NCBI RefSeq assembly: GCF_001905885.1
Contig: NZ_LIYH01000001.1
Coordinates: 1,056,169 to 1,120,168 of the forward strand
DNA length: 64,000 nucleotides
Origin: Streptomyces sp. CB03234
Lineage (GTDB): Bacteria > Actinomycetota > Actinomycetes > Streptomycetales > Streptomycetaceae
Reading direction: 5' to 3'
Part shown: positions 19,251 through 27,250 of the stretch, in pieces
Numbering within the stretch: position 1 is the first letter of the stretch
How the letters are laid out: every line of letters starts with the position of its first letter
The notes under the pieces: model-generated
What the model saw: only the letters and a program-made list of their open reading frames with translations
The model's database searches: none
Told to the model about the DNA's origin: nothing
Translations under genes and position numbers: made by a program

Positions 19251-20036
19251 ATGGGCTGGACGGTCCTCTACATCGCGTTCGGTGTCGTCGCGCTGTGGCT
19301 GCTCGGTGAGGTGCTCCTGCAGTACAAGGCACGGCTGCGCTGGCGGCTGCTCGCCTTCGCCGGGTTCCTGGGCGTGGTCCTCGGCGTGCTGCTGCCCTCC
19401 GTCCCCGTGATCGCGGCGGGTGCCATCGCCTTCGCGATCGGCCAGACGTACGTCACGCTCTCCTTCCGGCGAGGCTTCTCCACGGGGTGGGCGCTCGGCG
19501 GCCGCCCCGGGGCCAGCCGCCGCCGCAGGGCCGGGAACGGGACCCGGGCGGCAGGCGCCGCCGGGCCGACCCTGGAGGTCTCGAACCTCGCCTACGAGCA
19601 CCAGGAGCCGACGGCCGCCGAGACCACGGCGGTCTACGCCCCGGAGCCGCTGCCGGACGAGACCGGGCAGTACGCGGTCTACAACCAGCCCGCGCCGACC
19701 GCCCACACGGCCTCGTACGACGGCGGCTTCGACAACACCTACGCCGCCACCGGGTACGACCAGCAGGGCACCTACGCCACGGCCACGTACGACTACGGCA
19801 CCGCCGGGGAGCAGAGTTACGCCGCGTACTCCGACCCGTACATCGGCACCGCCCCGTACGACAACAGCGGCTACGGCGAGCAGCAGCAGTACGCCGACCC
19901 CTACGCCCCCCAGTACGGCATGGAAACCCCGCCCGGCGGCGTATGGGTGCCACAGCAGCGCGACGCGGAGCACCAGGCCCCGCAGCAGCCGCCGTACGGC
20001 TACGACCCGGGCCAGGGCGAGCCGTACCGTTACTGA
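19251..20036 (+). CDS. Membrane protein with Tyr/Gln/Gly-rich C-terminal tail
   Basis: A 261-residue protein of unknown function. Two hydrophobic helices (about 4-22 and 31-65) are followed by a basic Arg-rich stretch and then about 150 residues of low-complexity sequence rich in Tyr, Ala, Gly, Gln and Pro with recurrent units such as TYDYG, YAAYSDPY and QQQYADPYAPQYG. Such tails are usually disordered and can self-associate. The ATG at 19251 follows a GGGGCGGGC run. Its end overlaps the stop of the convergent oxidase gene by 7 bp. Confidence 0.78.
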   Translation: MGWTVLYIAFGVVALWLLGEVLLQYKARLRWRLLAFAGFLGVVLGVLLPSVPVIAAGAIAFAIGQTYVTLSFRRGFSTGWALGGRPGASRRRRAGNGTRAAGAAGPTLEVSNLAYEHQEPTAAETTAVYAPEPLPDETGQYAVYNQPAPTAHTASYDGGFDNTYAATGYDQQGTYATATYDYGTAGEQSYAAYSDPYIGTAPYDNSGYGEQQQYADPYAPQYGMETPPGGVWVPQQRDAEHQAPQQPPYGYDPGQGEPYRY

Positions 20037-21544
20037 GAGCCGCGGAAGTCCGCGCCCTCCACGATCAGCCCGGCCACCAGCGCCCCCGACATCCCGGCAT
20101 GCGCCAGCCCGCCGCCCGGATGGGCCCACCCTCCGGCGAAGTACAACCCGCCCAGGGGGGCGGCGTTCGCCGCGGGCAGCAGCGAGCCGCGCGCACCCGC
20201 CAGCGCCGGACCCGGCACCTGGAACACGCCCGTGTCCCGGAACGTGTCGGCCGGAGTGCGCACCACCCGCCACAGCAGCCGCTCCCGCAGGCCCGGCACG
20301 GCCGCCGCCGCGGCCTCCACCATGCGGTCGGCGAACGCCTCCACGGCCGCCGTCTGAGCGACGCCCCACAGGTTCTCCGACGCCCATGCGCCGCCCGCCG
20401 GGACGGTCGCGGTGACCGTCACCGACTCGTGGTCCGCGTCCGGGCGCAGCCGCTCGTCGCCGGGGCGCAGCACCACGACCGTGGGCCGGTCGCACAGCCG
20501 CCCGCGCGCGAGGGCGTCCAGCTCGTCCTCCCGGCCGGCGGAGTGCACCACCGTGCGGTGCACGGCGTCCGCCTCCCGTGCGCCGCGCAGCGCCAGGCAC
20601 ACGGTGACCCGGCCCGTCCGTACGCCCCGCTGGTGGCGCGGCCACTCCTCCTGGCTGTCCCACTCCAGGACCTGGTCCCGGTACAGCGCAGGCAGGGGCG
20701 CGCCCGCGACCACATGGTCGGCCTCGACCACCTCCCGGCCGGCCAGTTCGACCCCGGTCACCCGGCCGTCCTCGGCCACCACACCGGTCACCTCGGTACC
20801 GAGGACGAACTCCACCTTCCGCTCGAGGCAGCGCTCGTACACGGCGTCCGCCAGCGCCCGGACGCCACCGCTCACGTACCAGCTCCCGAAGGTCTGCTCC
20901 ATGTACGGCAGCACGGCGGCGGCAGCGGGGGCGGTCGCCGGATCGAAGCCGTACGCCAGGGCGTGGCTCTCCAGCAGCGCCGCCAGCCGCGGATCGCGCA
21001 GCTCCCGCCGGCCCACCTCGGCGAGCGTGGTCGCCGAGCGGCGCAGCAGGCCGGTCTTCAGCGCCGGGTAGGGATCGCGCGCGAACCGGGTCACGTCGCC
21101 CGGCAGCGGCTCCTCCAGCAGCGGCCTGCGTGAGCGGTCCCAGGCGTCCCGCGCCCGGTTCAGGAACTCGCCCCACCGTGTCCCCGCGCCCGCGCCGAGC
21201 GCCGCGTCCAGTGCCGAGACGACACCGGCCCGGGAGGCGTTCGGCAATGACACGGCCGTACCGTCGGCGAAGACGTGCCGGCTCGCCGGGTCGACCTGGG
21301 TCAGCTCGACGCACCGCTCCAGCGGCTCCTTGCCCGTCTTGACGAACAGGTCCCGGTACACGGCGGGCAGGTGCAGCAGCCCGGGCCCGGTGTCGAAGGC
21401 GAAGCCGTCGCGCTCGAACCGGCCGACCGCGCCTCCGTACGTCTCCGCGCGCTCGTACACCGTCACCCGGTGGCCCGCCACGGCCAGCCGGGCCGCTGCC
21501 GCCATGGCGCCCATCCCCGCGCCGATCACCACGATCCGTGCCAT
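20030..21544 (-). CDS. CrtI-like FAD-dependent amine oxidase / phytoene-desaturase-family protein
   Basis: A 504-residue flavoprotein whose N-terminus has the FAD loop VVIGAGMGAMAAAARLA and the following VTVYERAETYGG segment of the CrtI family. The C-terminus has LYFAGGWAHPGGGLAHAGMSGALVA, the matching FAD-binding block. I took the ATG at 21544; ten more codons to a TTG are possible. No crtB, crtE or other carotenoid gene is nearby, so desaturation of phytoene is not supported and the substrate is unknown. Confidence 0.83.
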   Translation of the reverse strand: MARIVVIGAGMGAMAAAARLAVAGHRVTVYERAETYGGAVGRFERDGFAFDTGPGLLHLPAVYRDLFVKTGKEPLERCVELTQVDPASRHVFADGTAVSLPNASRAGVVSALDAALGAGAGTRWGEFLNRARDAWDRSRRPLLEEPLPGDVTRFARDPYPALKTGLLRRSATTLAEVGRRELRDPRLAALLESHALAYGFDPATAPAAAAVLPYMEQTFGSWYVSGGVRALADAVYERCLERKVEFVLGTEVTGVVAEDGRVTGVELAGREVVEADHVVAGAPLPALYRDQVLEWDSQEEWPRHQRGVRTGRVTVCLALRGAREADAVHRTVVHSAGREDELDALARGRLCDRPTVVVLRPGDERLRPDADHESVTVTATVPAGGAWASENLWGVAQTAAVEAFADRMVEAAAAAVPGLRERLLWRVVRTPADTFRDTGVFQVPGPALAGARGSLLPAANAAPLGGLYFAGGWAHPGGGLAHAGMSGALVAGLIVEGADFRGSQ

Positions 21545-21630
21545 GTCAGGGACCCTATCCGGCCCCACTGACAATCCCGCCGGGAGGCCGGACGCACGCG
21601 CCCGTGGGCAGGAACGCGGAGTTCTGAGTA

Positions 21631-21664
21631 CGCGTACCTAGGGCGCGAGATGAGTAGGTACGCG
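21631..21664. repeat. 10-bp inverted repeat in the intergenic interval 21545-21958
   Basis: CGCGTACCTA (21631-21640) and TAGGTACGCG (21655-21664) are perfect complements with 14 nt between. The left arm also overlaps the palindrome GTACGCGTAC (21628-21637). Roughly 95 bp upstream of the divergent oxidase start, it could be an operator or the 5' hairpin of a short RNA. Confidence 0.6.
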
Positions 21665-21849
21665 GATGGGCCCCGACCCGCCCGGACGGAAGAGTGGAGA
21701 CCACGGAAGGGGCGCGGCGCCGACACCGCCGACACGGGGCGGCGGAACCGGCACCGCGCACCTGCCGGAACGGGGATGCACAACGGAGGGCCCGGGGACC
21801 GACGGGGGAACACACGGGGGTCGGGGCTCTCCCACCAGGGGGAACGCAC

Positions 21850-21880
21850 GGGGGACGGGGGATACGGGGGAACACGGGGG
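21850..21880 (+). other. G-quadruplex motif (four runs of G5)
   Basis: Four runs of five G (21850-21854, 21857-21861, 21866-21870, 21876-21880) are separated by loops of 2, 4 and 5 nt, a canonical intramolecular quadruplex pattern on the + strand. More G-runs occur upstream between 21790 and 21826. The surrounding interval (21545-21958) shows no gene I can support. Confidence 0.7.
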
Positions 21881-21887
21881 AATGACG

Positions 21888-21930
21888 CCGGTCCGCCGAG
21901 GCTCGGGGGGATCGAGCCTCGGCGGACCGG
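21888..21930. terminator. Strong bidirectional terminator before the TetR gene end
   Basis: An 18-bp perfect stem (21888-21905 with 21913-21930) and the 7-nt loop GGGGGAT, followed on the + strand by CTGTTTCC. It lies 28 bp past the tetR stop and would end that operon. On the + strand it would also end any transcript from the 21.6 kb region. Confidence 0.85.
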
Positions 21931-21958
21931 CTGTTTCCGTGCCCGTGTACGCGGTCCC

Positions 21959-22567
21959 CTAGCGGCCGCTCACGCGCCCGTGCAGCAGCCGGGACAGGGC
22001 CGCGTGGACGTCGTCGATGGAGCGCTCACGCTGGAACGCCTGCCAGTCCAGCGCCGCCACCAGCACCATCCCGACCAGCGCGGCCGCGGTCAGCGGGATG
22101 TCGATCTCGTCGCTCAGCTCGCCGCTGTCCACGGCCTCCCGCAGCACCGTCTCGACGACGGCGACCGCCTCCTGACGTACCACCAGCAGGGTCGACTGCC
22201 AGGCGCGGTTGGTGCGCCACAGCTCGGCCACGTACAGCTGCGTGAAGGCCGGGTAGCGGTCGATGAAGACCAGACCCGCGCGGATCATCGCGTCCAGCGC
22301 CTGGACCCTCGTCCCGCCCCGCTCGGCCGTCTCGTCGGCGGCGGTCCTCAGGGACTCGGTGAGCAGCCCGACGCCGTGCCGCAGCAACTCCTCGAAGAGC
22401 TCGGTCTTGCTCTTGAAGTTGTAGTAGACCGTGCCCTTGGCCACCCCGGCGCGCTCCGCGATCTCGTCGACGGTCGTCGCCGAGAAGCCCTGCTCGGCGA
22501 TGAGGGTCACAGCGGCCTCGTAGAGCTTGGTGCGGGTGGCCTGCCGTCTGCTGCTCTGGGTGTCCAT
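21959..22567 (-). CDS. TetR-family transcriptional regulator
   Basis: A 202-residue repressor with the N-terminal TetR helix-turn-helix (LIAEQGFSATTVDEIAERAGVAKGTVYYNFKSK, about 22-55) and a variable ligand domain. The ATG at 22567 is used here; a GTG at 22582 would overlap the upstream stop by 4 bp (GTGA) and is equally possible. It is the last gene of the ABC-like/YhgE-Pip/TetR operon. The palindrome ACTGAC-CA-GTCAGT before the first gene is its probable operator, giving autoregulation. Confidence 0.92.
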   Translation of the reverse strand: MDTQSSRRQATRTKLYEAAVTLIAEQGFSATTVDEIAERAGVAKGTVYYNFKSKTELFEELLRHGVGLLTESLRTAADETAERGGTRVQALDAMIRAGLVFIDRYPAFTQLYVAELWRTNRAWQSTLLVVRQEAVAVVETVLREAVDSGELSDEIDIPLTAAALVGMVLVAALDWQAFQRERSIDDVHAALSRLLHGRVSGR

Positions 22568-22578
22568 GGCGTCGATTC

Positions 22579-24726
22579 TCACAGGCTCAGCTCCGGGTGC
22601 AGGCGATCGAGGCTCCACACCTGCTTGCGCCGCGCGGAGACGGCCGTCAGGGCGAGCGCGCCGGCGGTGAAGGCGGCCAGGACCGCACAGGCCTGCCAGA
22701 CAGGTCCCATGCCGCCGCCTGTGATGAGCCGGCGCAGTGCCTCGACGACGTACGTCATCGGCAGGAAGGGGTGGATCGCGTTGAAGAAGCCCGGGCTCGT
22801 CTGTACGGGGTAGGTGCCGCCGGCCGATGTCAGCTGCAGCATCAGCAGGGCCAGGACCAGGATCCGTCCGGCCGCGCCGAAGCGGGCGTTGAGCCACTGG
22901 ATGATCGCCGCGAAGCAGCAGGTGACCAGCAGCAGGAAGGCCACCGTCCCGGCGGGGCGGGCCATCTCGAGGCCCAGACCGGGCGCCCAGCGCAGGACGC
23001 CCATCAGGGCGGCGACCTGGAGCACACCGATCGCGGCCACCGGGAGCCAGCCGGCCAGCGCGATGCGCCACGCGGACGCACCGGCGGCGAGCGCGCGGCG
23101 GTTGAGCGGCTGGATCAGCATGTACGCCACCATGGCGCCCACCCAGAGGGAGAGCGGGATGAAGTACGGGGCGAATCCGGTGCCGTAGTTGGGCGCCTTG
23201 TGCAGGGACTGGGACGCGAGCTTGACCGGGTCGGCCATCACCTCGGTGCGGCGGTCGCGGTCGGCCTTGTCGTAGTCGGGGATCTTCTCGACGCCGTCAT
23301 TGAGGCCGGTGGCCAGGTCGGTGGAACCGTCGGCGAGCTTGTACAGGCCGCTGTCCAGCTCGCCGGCGCCCTCCTTGAGCCTGCCGACGCCGCTGTCCAG
23401 CTCGGTGGAGCCCGACGTGGCCGTGGTCAGGCCGGTGTGCAGGGTGTCCGCTCCGGTGGCGACCTTGTGGGCGCCGGCGTTCAGCTCGTTGATCTTGCCG
23501 ACGGCGTAGGCGAGGTCCTCGTCGAGGTGCGGCGCCCGCTTGGCCAGGGCGTCGGCCTTGGCCTGAAGGTCCTTCAGCTGCGCGTCCAGCTTCTTGAGGT
23601 CACCGTTGCTGTCCTGGGCCAGTACGTGGAGGTCGTCGGCGATCTTCGCCACGTCGGCGGACGCGACCTTGGCCTTCTGCAGCTTGGGGCACAGCGTGGC
23701 GTCGGGCACGGGCTCGGTGCCGGGCAGGGCATCGGCGCCGGGCAGGGGCTCCGCGTCGGGCAGCGGCTCGGCCTCGCACTCCTCCTTGTGGATGGCGGCC
23801 AGTTCGTCGGCGGCCGCGTGCGCGCCCGTGCGAAGGGTGGGCCCCCGCTTCACGATGAGGTCCAGGCTGTTGCGCATGCCCTGGGAGAGGTCGGAGACCA
23901 GCCGGGCGGATTCGCCGATCTTCTTGCCGTTGTCCTTGAGGTACGGGCGTACGTCGGCGGCCACACCATTGACCCGGTCGGCGAGCACCTGGGTGCCGTT
24001 GGCGACCTGCCGGGCCCCGGTCTCCAGGTCGGCCGCGCCCTTGTCGAGCTTCCTCAGGCCACCGGCCAGCTCGCCGCTGCCCTTCTTGGCGTCGGTGAGA
24101 CCGTCGGAGAGGTCCTTGGAACCCTTCTTGGCCTTCGCCGCCCCGCTCTTGAGCTCGTCGGCGCCCTTGGCCGCCTTTTCGGTGGCGTCGTGGAGGTCGG
24201 AGAACTTGATGAAGATCTTGTCGAGGAACGACCGGGACGACTTCGTCGACGCGGCGGTGCGGACCTCGGCGAACACGGTCCGCGAGATCTGCCCCACGAT
24301 GTAGTTGTTGGCGTCGTTCGTACGCACCTGAAGGGCGCCGGTCCCGGGCGCGTCGCCGGAACTGGAGGCGATGCGCTCGCTGAAGTCGCCGGGCATGGTC
24401 AGCGACAGGTAGTACGTCCCGTTCTCGACGCCCTCACGGGCCTCCGCGTCGCTCACCTCGTGCCACTCGAAGACCTTGCTCTCGCGCAGGTTCCTGGTGA
24501 TGTCGTCGCCCGCGGTGATCTTCTTGCCGTCCGCGGTGGCGCCCCTGTCCTCGTTGACGAGCGCGACGGGAAGCTTGTCGAGCCTGCCGTACGGGTCCCA
24601 GAAGGACCACAGGTACAGCGCGCCGTACAGCAGGGGCAGCAGCAGGACCGCCACGAGTGCGGCGCGCGGCAGCTTCCCCCTGCCGAACCGCTTCAGCTCA
24701 AGCGCGGCCAGTTTCGGCGAGCGCAT
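22579..24726 (-). CDS. YhgE/Pip-family membrane protein (ABC-2-like)
   Basis: A 715-residue membrane protein. One helix near the N-terminus (AALVAVLLLPLLYGALYLWSF) is followed by a large extracellular part with repeated Lys/Gly/Ala-rich heptads (for example KKGSKDLSDGLTDAKKGSGELAGGL), predicted to form long helical coils. About five more helices follow in the last 200 residues. This is the architecture of Pip/YhgE and ESX-linked ABC-2-like exporters. The ATG lies inside the upstream ABC-like gene (29-bp overlap), so the two are coupled. Export of an unknown substrate is inferred. Confidence 0.87.
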   Translation of the reverse strand: MRSPKLAALELKRFGRGKLPRAALVAVLLLPLLYGALYLWSFWDPYGRLDKLPVALVNEDRGATADGKKITAGDDITRNLRESKVFEWHEVSDAEAREGVENGTYYLSLTMPGDFSERIASSSGDAPGTGALQVRTNDANNYIVGQISRTVFAEVRTAASTKSSRSFLDKIFIKFSDLHDATEKAAKGADELKSGAAKAKKGSKDLSDGLTDAKKGSGELAGGLRKLDKGAADLETGARQVANGTQVLADRVNGVAADVRPYLKDNGKKIGESARLVSDLSQGMRNSLDLIVKRGPTLRTGAHAAADELAAIHKEECEAEPLPDAEPLPGADALPGTEPVPDATLCPKLQKAKVASADVAKIADDLHVLAQDSNGDLKKLDAQLKDLQAKADALAKRAPHLDEDLAYAVGKINELNAGAHKVATGADTLHTGLTTATSGSTELDSGVGRLKEGAGELDSGLYKLADGSTDLATGLNDGVEKIPDYDKADRDRRTEVMADPVKLASQSLHKAPNYGTGFAPYFIPLSLWVGAMVAYMLIQPLNRRALAAGASAWRIALAGWLPVAAIGVLQVAALMGVLRWAPGLGLEMARPAGTVAFLLLVTCCFAAIIQWLNARFGAAGRILVLALLMLQLTSAGGTYPVQTSPGFFNAIHPFLPMTYVVEALRRLITGGGMGPVWQACAVLAAFTAGALALTAVSARRKQVWSLDRLHPELSL

Positions 24727-25513
24727 CGGCTGCCCCCTTCTCGGTCTCGTTCGTGTCAGTGTCAGTGCCAGTGCCAGTGCCAGTGCCGGTGCCGGTGCGG
24801 ATGGTGGTCGTGCCGCCGGGCGCCTCGCTGCACACGGCCAGCACGGTGGTGCCGCTGTCGGCGATGGACCGCAGCAGGGTCCAGGCTTCGGCGCGGTCGG
24901 TGTCGGAGAGCTTGAGGTCCGTGTCGTCGACGGCCAGCAGGCGCGGCGCGCCCATCAGCGCCAGGGCGATCGACAGCCGCAGGGCCTCCAGCCGCTCCAG
25001 GTCCCGCACGGACGTGCGCTCCGCCTTGGGCAGGCCGCGGAGGCTCAGGCCGGCGGTGGCCAGGGCGGCCTCGACACGGGCACGCGAGGCGGCGGCCTGC
25101 TCTGCGCGCGGGCGCAGCAGGGCGAGCGGCGAGCCGTCGAACCGGCGCTGCAGCAGGGCGCGCTCGCGCAGATGCTCGGCGACGGTCAGCGCCGGGTCGA
25201 GGTCGCTGACGCCGGGCACCGGTCCGAGCGCGCTGATCCGGCGTACGGCGGCCATCTTGCGCGGCAGCCGCAGCCCGCCGACGTCCGCGTGCCCCTCGGT
25301 CGGGCGCATCCGGCCGGTCAGGGCCAGCAGCAGGCACGTGCGGCCCGAACCGGACGAGCCCTCGATCGTCACCAGCGCGCCGGGCGCGGCGTCCACGGTC
25401 ACGCCGCGGAAGGCCCAGCCCCGGGGGCCTTTCAGCCCGAGGCCCTCAGCGACCAGCGCGGCGCCGTGCGGGTGGGTGCCGCTCCCGTCGGTGTTGTCGT
25501 CCTGGCTGTCCAC
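24698..25513 (-). CDS. Degenerate ABC-type ATP-binding protein
   Basis: A 271-residue protein with the ABC fold order but altered catalytic motifs. Walker A reads GSSGSGRT (52-59) with Arg58 in place of the invariant Lys. The LSGGQ signature is replaced by a segment around SVRDLERLE (168-176). Walker B is LLAVDDTD (192-199) without the usual catalytic Glu. It may bind nucleotide weakly or act as a non-hydrolysing partner of the overlapping YhgE/Pip protein. The GTG start follows a G-rich site. Residues 239-254 are a Thr-Gly/Thr-Asp repeat from a hexanucleotide array. Confidence 0.78.
   Translation of the reverse strand: MDSQDDNTDGSGTHPHGAALVAEGLGLKGPRGWAFRGVTVDAAPGALVTIEGSSGSGRTCLLLALTGRMRPTEGHADVGGLRLPRKMAAVRRISALGPVPGVSDLDPALTVAEHLRERALLQRRFDGSPLALLRPRAEQAAASRARVEAALATAGLSLRGLPKAERTSVRDLERLEALRLSIALALMGAPRLLAVDDTDLKLSDTDRAEAWTLLRSIADSGTTVLAVCSEAPGGTTTIRTGTGTGTGTGTDTDTNETEKGAADALAETGRA
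24753..24800. repeat. Hexanucleotide tandem array (8 units)
   Basis: Eight units of GTG(T/C)C(A/G)-type hexamers, grading from GTGTCA through GTGCCA to GTGCCG, encode the Thr-Gly/Thr-Asp run near the C-terminus of the degenerate ABC protein. A six-base unit keeps frame, so copy-number change would only alter tail length. Confidence 0.85.
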
Positions 25514-25532
25514 CGAGCCCCCATTTCTTTGA

Positions 25533-25546
25533 ACTGACCAGTCAGT
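25533..25546. promoter_or_regulatory. Probable TetR operator
   Basis: ACTGAC-CA-GTCAGT is a perfect 6-2-6 palindrome 20 bp before the ABC-like start codon, in an unusually A/T-rich promoter stretch. It has the classic TetR/AcrR operator form, and a TetR gene ends the same operon. Confidence 0.72.
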
Positions 25547-25669
25547 GTAAAAAACTACTCCGAACCTGCGATCGAGGCAAAACCGCAGGTCGGCACGGAT
25601 TGTCAGTGGTGGCCTGCACGATGGACACATACGGCCACAGCGCCGTCACACGACGACAGGAGGTTCGTC

Positions 25670-26155
25670 ATGGCCGGTACCCACGCGGCGGCGAGCGACG
25701 TCCACCCCGTGCTGCGTCGCGCCTCGGCTCCCCCCGCCGCCCTCGACCTGCTCGACCAGGCCCGCACGGGACTGGAAGAGGCGAGCACCCTCGACACCCC
25801 CAACGAGCGGTATGCCACCGCTCACCTCGCCGCCCTCCGGACCGCGGCCGCCGTACTCGCCGTCCGTGGCCGCCCCGAGACCACTGCGCGCAAACGGCAG
25901 CAGATCCGCAGCGCCTGGGAGGTGCTCCCGGAGATAGCGCCCGAGCTGACCGAGTGGAGCGCCCTGTTCGCCTCCGGGGCCGCGCGCCGGGCGCGTGCCG
26001 AGGCGGGCATACAGGGCGCCGCCAGCAGCCGGGACGCCGACGACCTCATCCGCGACGTGACCATGTTCCTGGGCCTCGTCGAGCGGCTGCTGGTGCCCGA
26101 GCCCGTGCTGCCGCAGCCCAGGGCGGGGAAGGCGGAGGGCGACCATGCCCATTGA
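25670..26155 (+). CDS. SAV_6107-type HEPN-domain protein
   Basis: A 161-residue mostly helical protein that matches the SAV_6107 HEPN family of Streptomyces. Core helices run from LDLLDQARTGLEEAS through RYATAHLAALRTAAAVLAVRGRP to the C-terminal DLIRDVTMFLGLVERLL. The ATG has AGGAGG about 7 bp upstream. Many HEPN proteins are RNases with an R-x4-6-H motif; I do not see a convincing one, so an enzymatic role should not be assumed. It is followed 70 bp later by a methyltransferase gene on the same strand. Confidence 0.83.
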   Translation: MAGTHAAASDVHPVLRRASAPPAALDLLDQARTGLEEASTLDTPNERYATAHLAALRTAAAVLAVRGRPETTARKRQQIRSAWEVLPEIAPELTEWSALFASGAARRARAEAGIQGAASSRDADDLIRDVTMFLGLVERLLVPEPVLPQPRAGKAEGDHAH

Positions 26156-26225
26156 GGGACCGGGCACAGGCTGTCAGGCCATAGGGTGGGAAGCGTTCGT
26201 AACCGTCACCTAGGAGTCAACTGCC

Positions 26226-26984
26226 GTGTCGGACCCGCAGCGCCCCCGCGCCTCCCTTCGTACCGCCGTGGTGTGGGACGTCCTCGAGGACGCCCTCGAC
26301 CGCCGGGTCAAGGCGACCGGCAAGGACAGCCTGGACGTCCTCGACACCGGTGGCGGCAGCGGGAACTTCGCCGTGCCCGTCGCCCGGCTCGGACACCGGG
26401 TCACCGTCGTCGACCCCAGCCCCAACGCGCTGTTCGCGCTGGAGCGCCGAGCCGCCGAGGCCGGCGTCGCCGACCGGGTGCGAGGGGTCCAGGGCGACAT
26501 CCACGGGCTGTTCGACGTCGTCGAGCGCGGCGGCTACGACGCGGTCCTCTGCCACGGAGTCCTGGAGTACGTGGACGACCCCACCGAGGGCGTGCGCAAC
26601 GCGGTGGAGGCCCTCAGGCCCTCGGGGGCCCTCAGCCTGCTCGCGGCCGGGCTCGGCGGCGCCGTCCTCGCGCGGGCACTGGCCGGGCACTTCACCGAGG
26701 CCCGCCGCGCGCTGACAGACCCGGCCGGCCGCTGGGGCGAGGGTGACCCGGTACCCCGGCGCTTCACCGCCGAGCAGCTCACCGAGGCCGTCGAGGCGGC
26801 CGGTGTGGAGGTCGGCGCCGTGCACGGCGTACGCGTCTTCGCCGACCTCGTCCCCGGCGTCCTGGTCGACACCGAGCCCGGCGCCCTGGACGCCCTCCTC
26901 AAGCTGGAGGCGGCGGCCGCCGAGCTGCCCGCGTTCCGGTCCGTCGCCACCCAGCTGCACGTGCTGGGCGAAAAGCGCGGCTGA
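26226..26984 (+). CDS. SAM-dependent methyltransferase (class I)
   Basis: A 252-residue Rossmann-fold methyltransferase. The SAM-binding motif I is LDTGGGSGNFAVPVARLG (about 38-55), the acidic motif II is VTVVDPSP, and the motif IV region is GYDAVLCHGVLEYVDD. A C-terminal half contributes the substrate site; the substrate is unknown. The GTG start is supported by AGGAG at 26213-26217. The upstream sequence CATAGGGTG resembles a -10 region. Confidence 0.87.
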   Translation: MSDPQRPRASLRTAVVWDVLEDALDRRVKATGKDSLDVLDTGGGSGNFAVPVARLGHRVTVVDPSPNALFALERRAAEAGVADRVRGVQGDIHGLFDVVERGGYDAVLCHGVLEYVDDPTEGVRNAVEALRPSGALSLLAAGLGGAVLARALAGHFTEARRALTDPAGRWGEGDPVPRRFTAEQLTEAVEAAGVEVGAVHGVRVFADLVPGVLVDTEPGALDALLKLEAAAAELPAFRSVATQLHVLGEKRG

Positions 26985-27148
26985 GCCCACCAGCGGGCTG
27001 ATCAGCGGCGCAGCCGCAGATGGAGTACGCCACAGGCCCCCCGCTCACGTCCGGATCCCCGTATGATCGAGGGACACCATCCGGCATGACGGATCGGAGG
27101 ATGGGGAATCAACGCCTCACCAGCCGAACCGGCATGGCGGTCCGATCG

Positions 27149-27176
27149 GTGAAATGGCACAGAGGGCGGGTTTCAC
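27149..27176. repeat. Inverted repeat GTGAAA-N16-TTTCAC before the DUF3040 gene
   Basis: Six-base arms at 27149-27154 and 27171-27176 lie about 75 bp before the DUF3040 start, in a 266-bp interval that otherwise shows nothing. It may be an operator; the arms are short enough to be chance. Confidence 0.3.
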
Positions 27177-27250
27177 GGGGGCGAATCCCTGCCTATCCTG
27201 AAAGGGCCGCATACCGGTCGCCCCCAGCGACCGACGACGAGGAGGACTCC

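Noticed and set aside
19137..21314. Long minus-strand frame extending past the CrtI-like gene
   Set aside because: It is a different phase of the same strand as the oxidase and antisense to metF and the Tyr-rich protein. It is Arg/Gly-rich with no motif.
20030..21544. Carotenoid biosynthesis locus
   Set aside because: Only a CrtI-like oxidase is present; no phytoene synthase, GGPP synthase or cyclase gene is nearby, so no pathway is claimed.
21694..21885. 63-codon GTG frame ending just before the 21888-21930 terminator
   Set aside because: Third positions are not G/C-biased as in neighbouring genes, the ribosome site is only about 2 bp from the start, and the C-terminal part is translated G-quadruplex. 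I treat the interval as non-coding.
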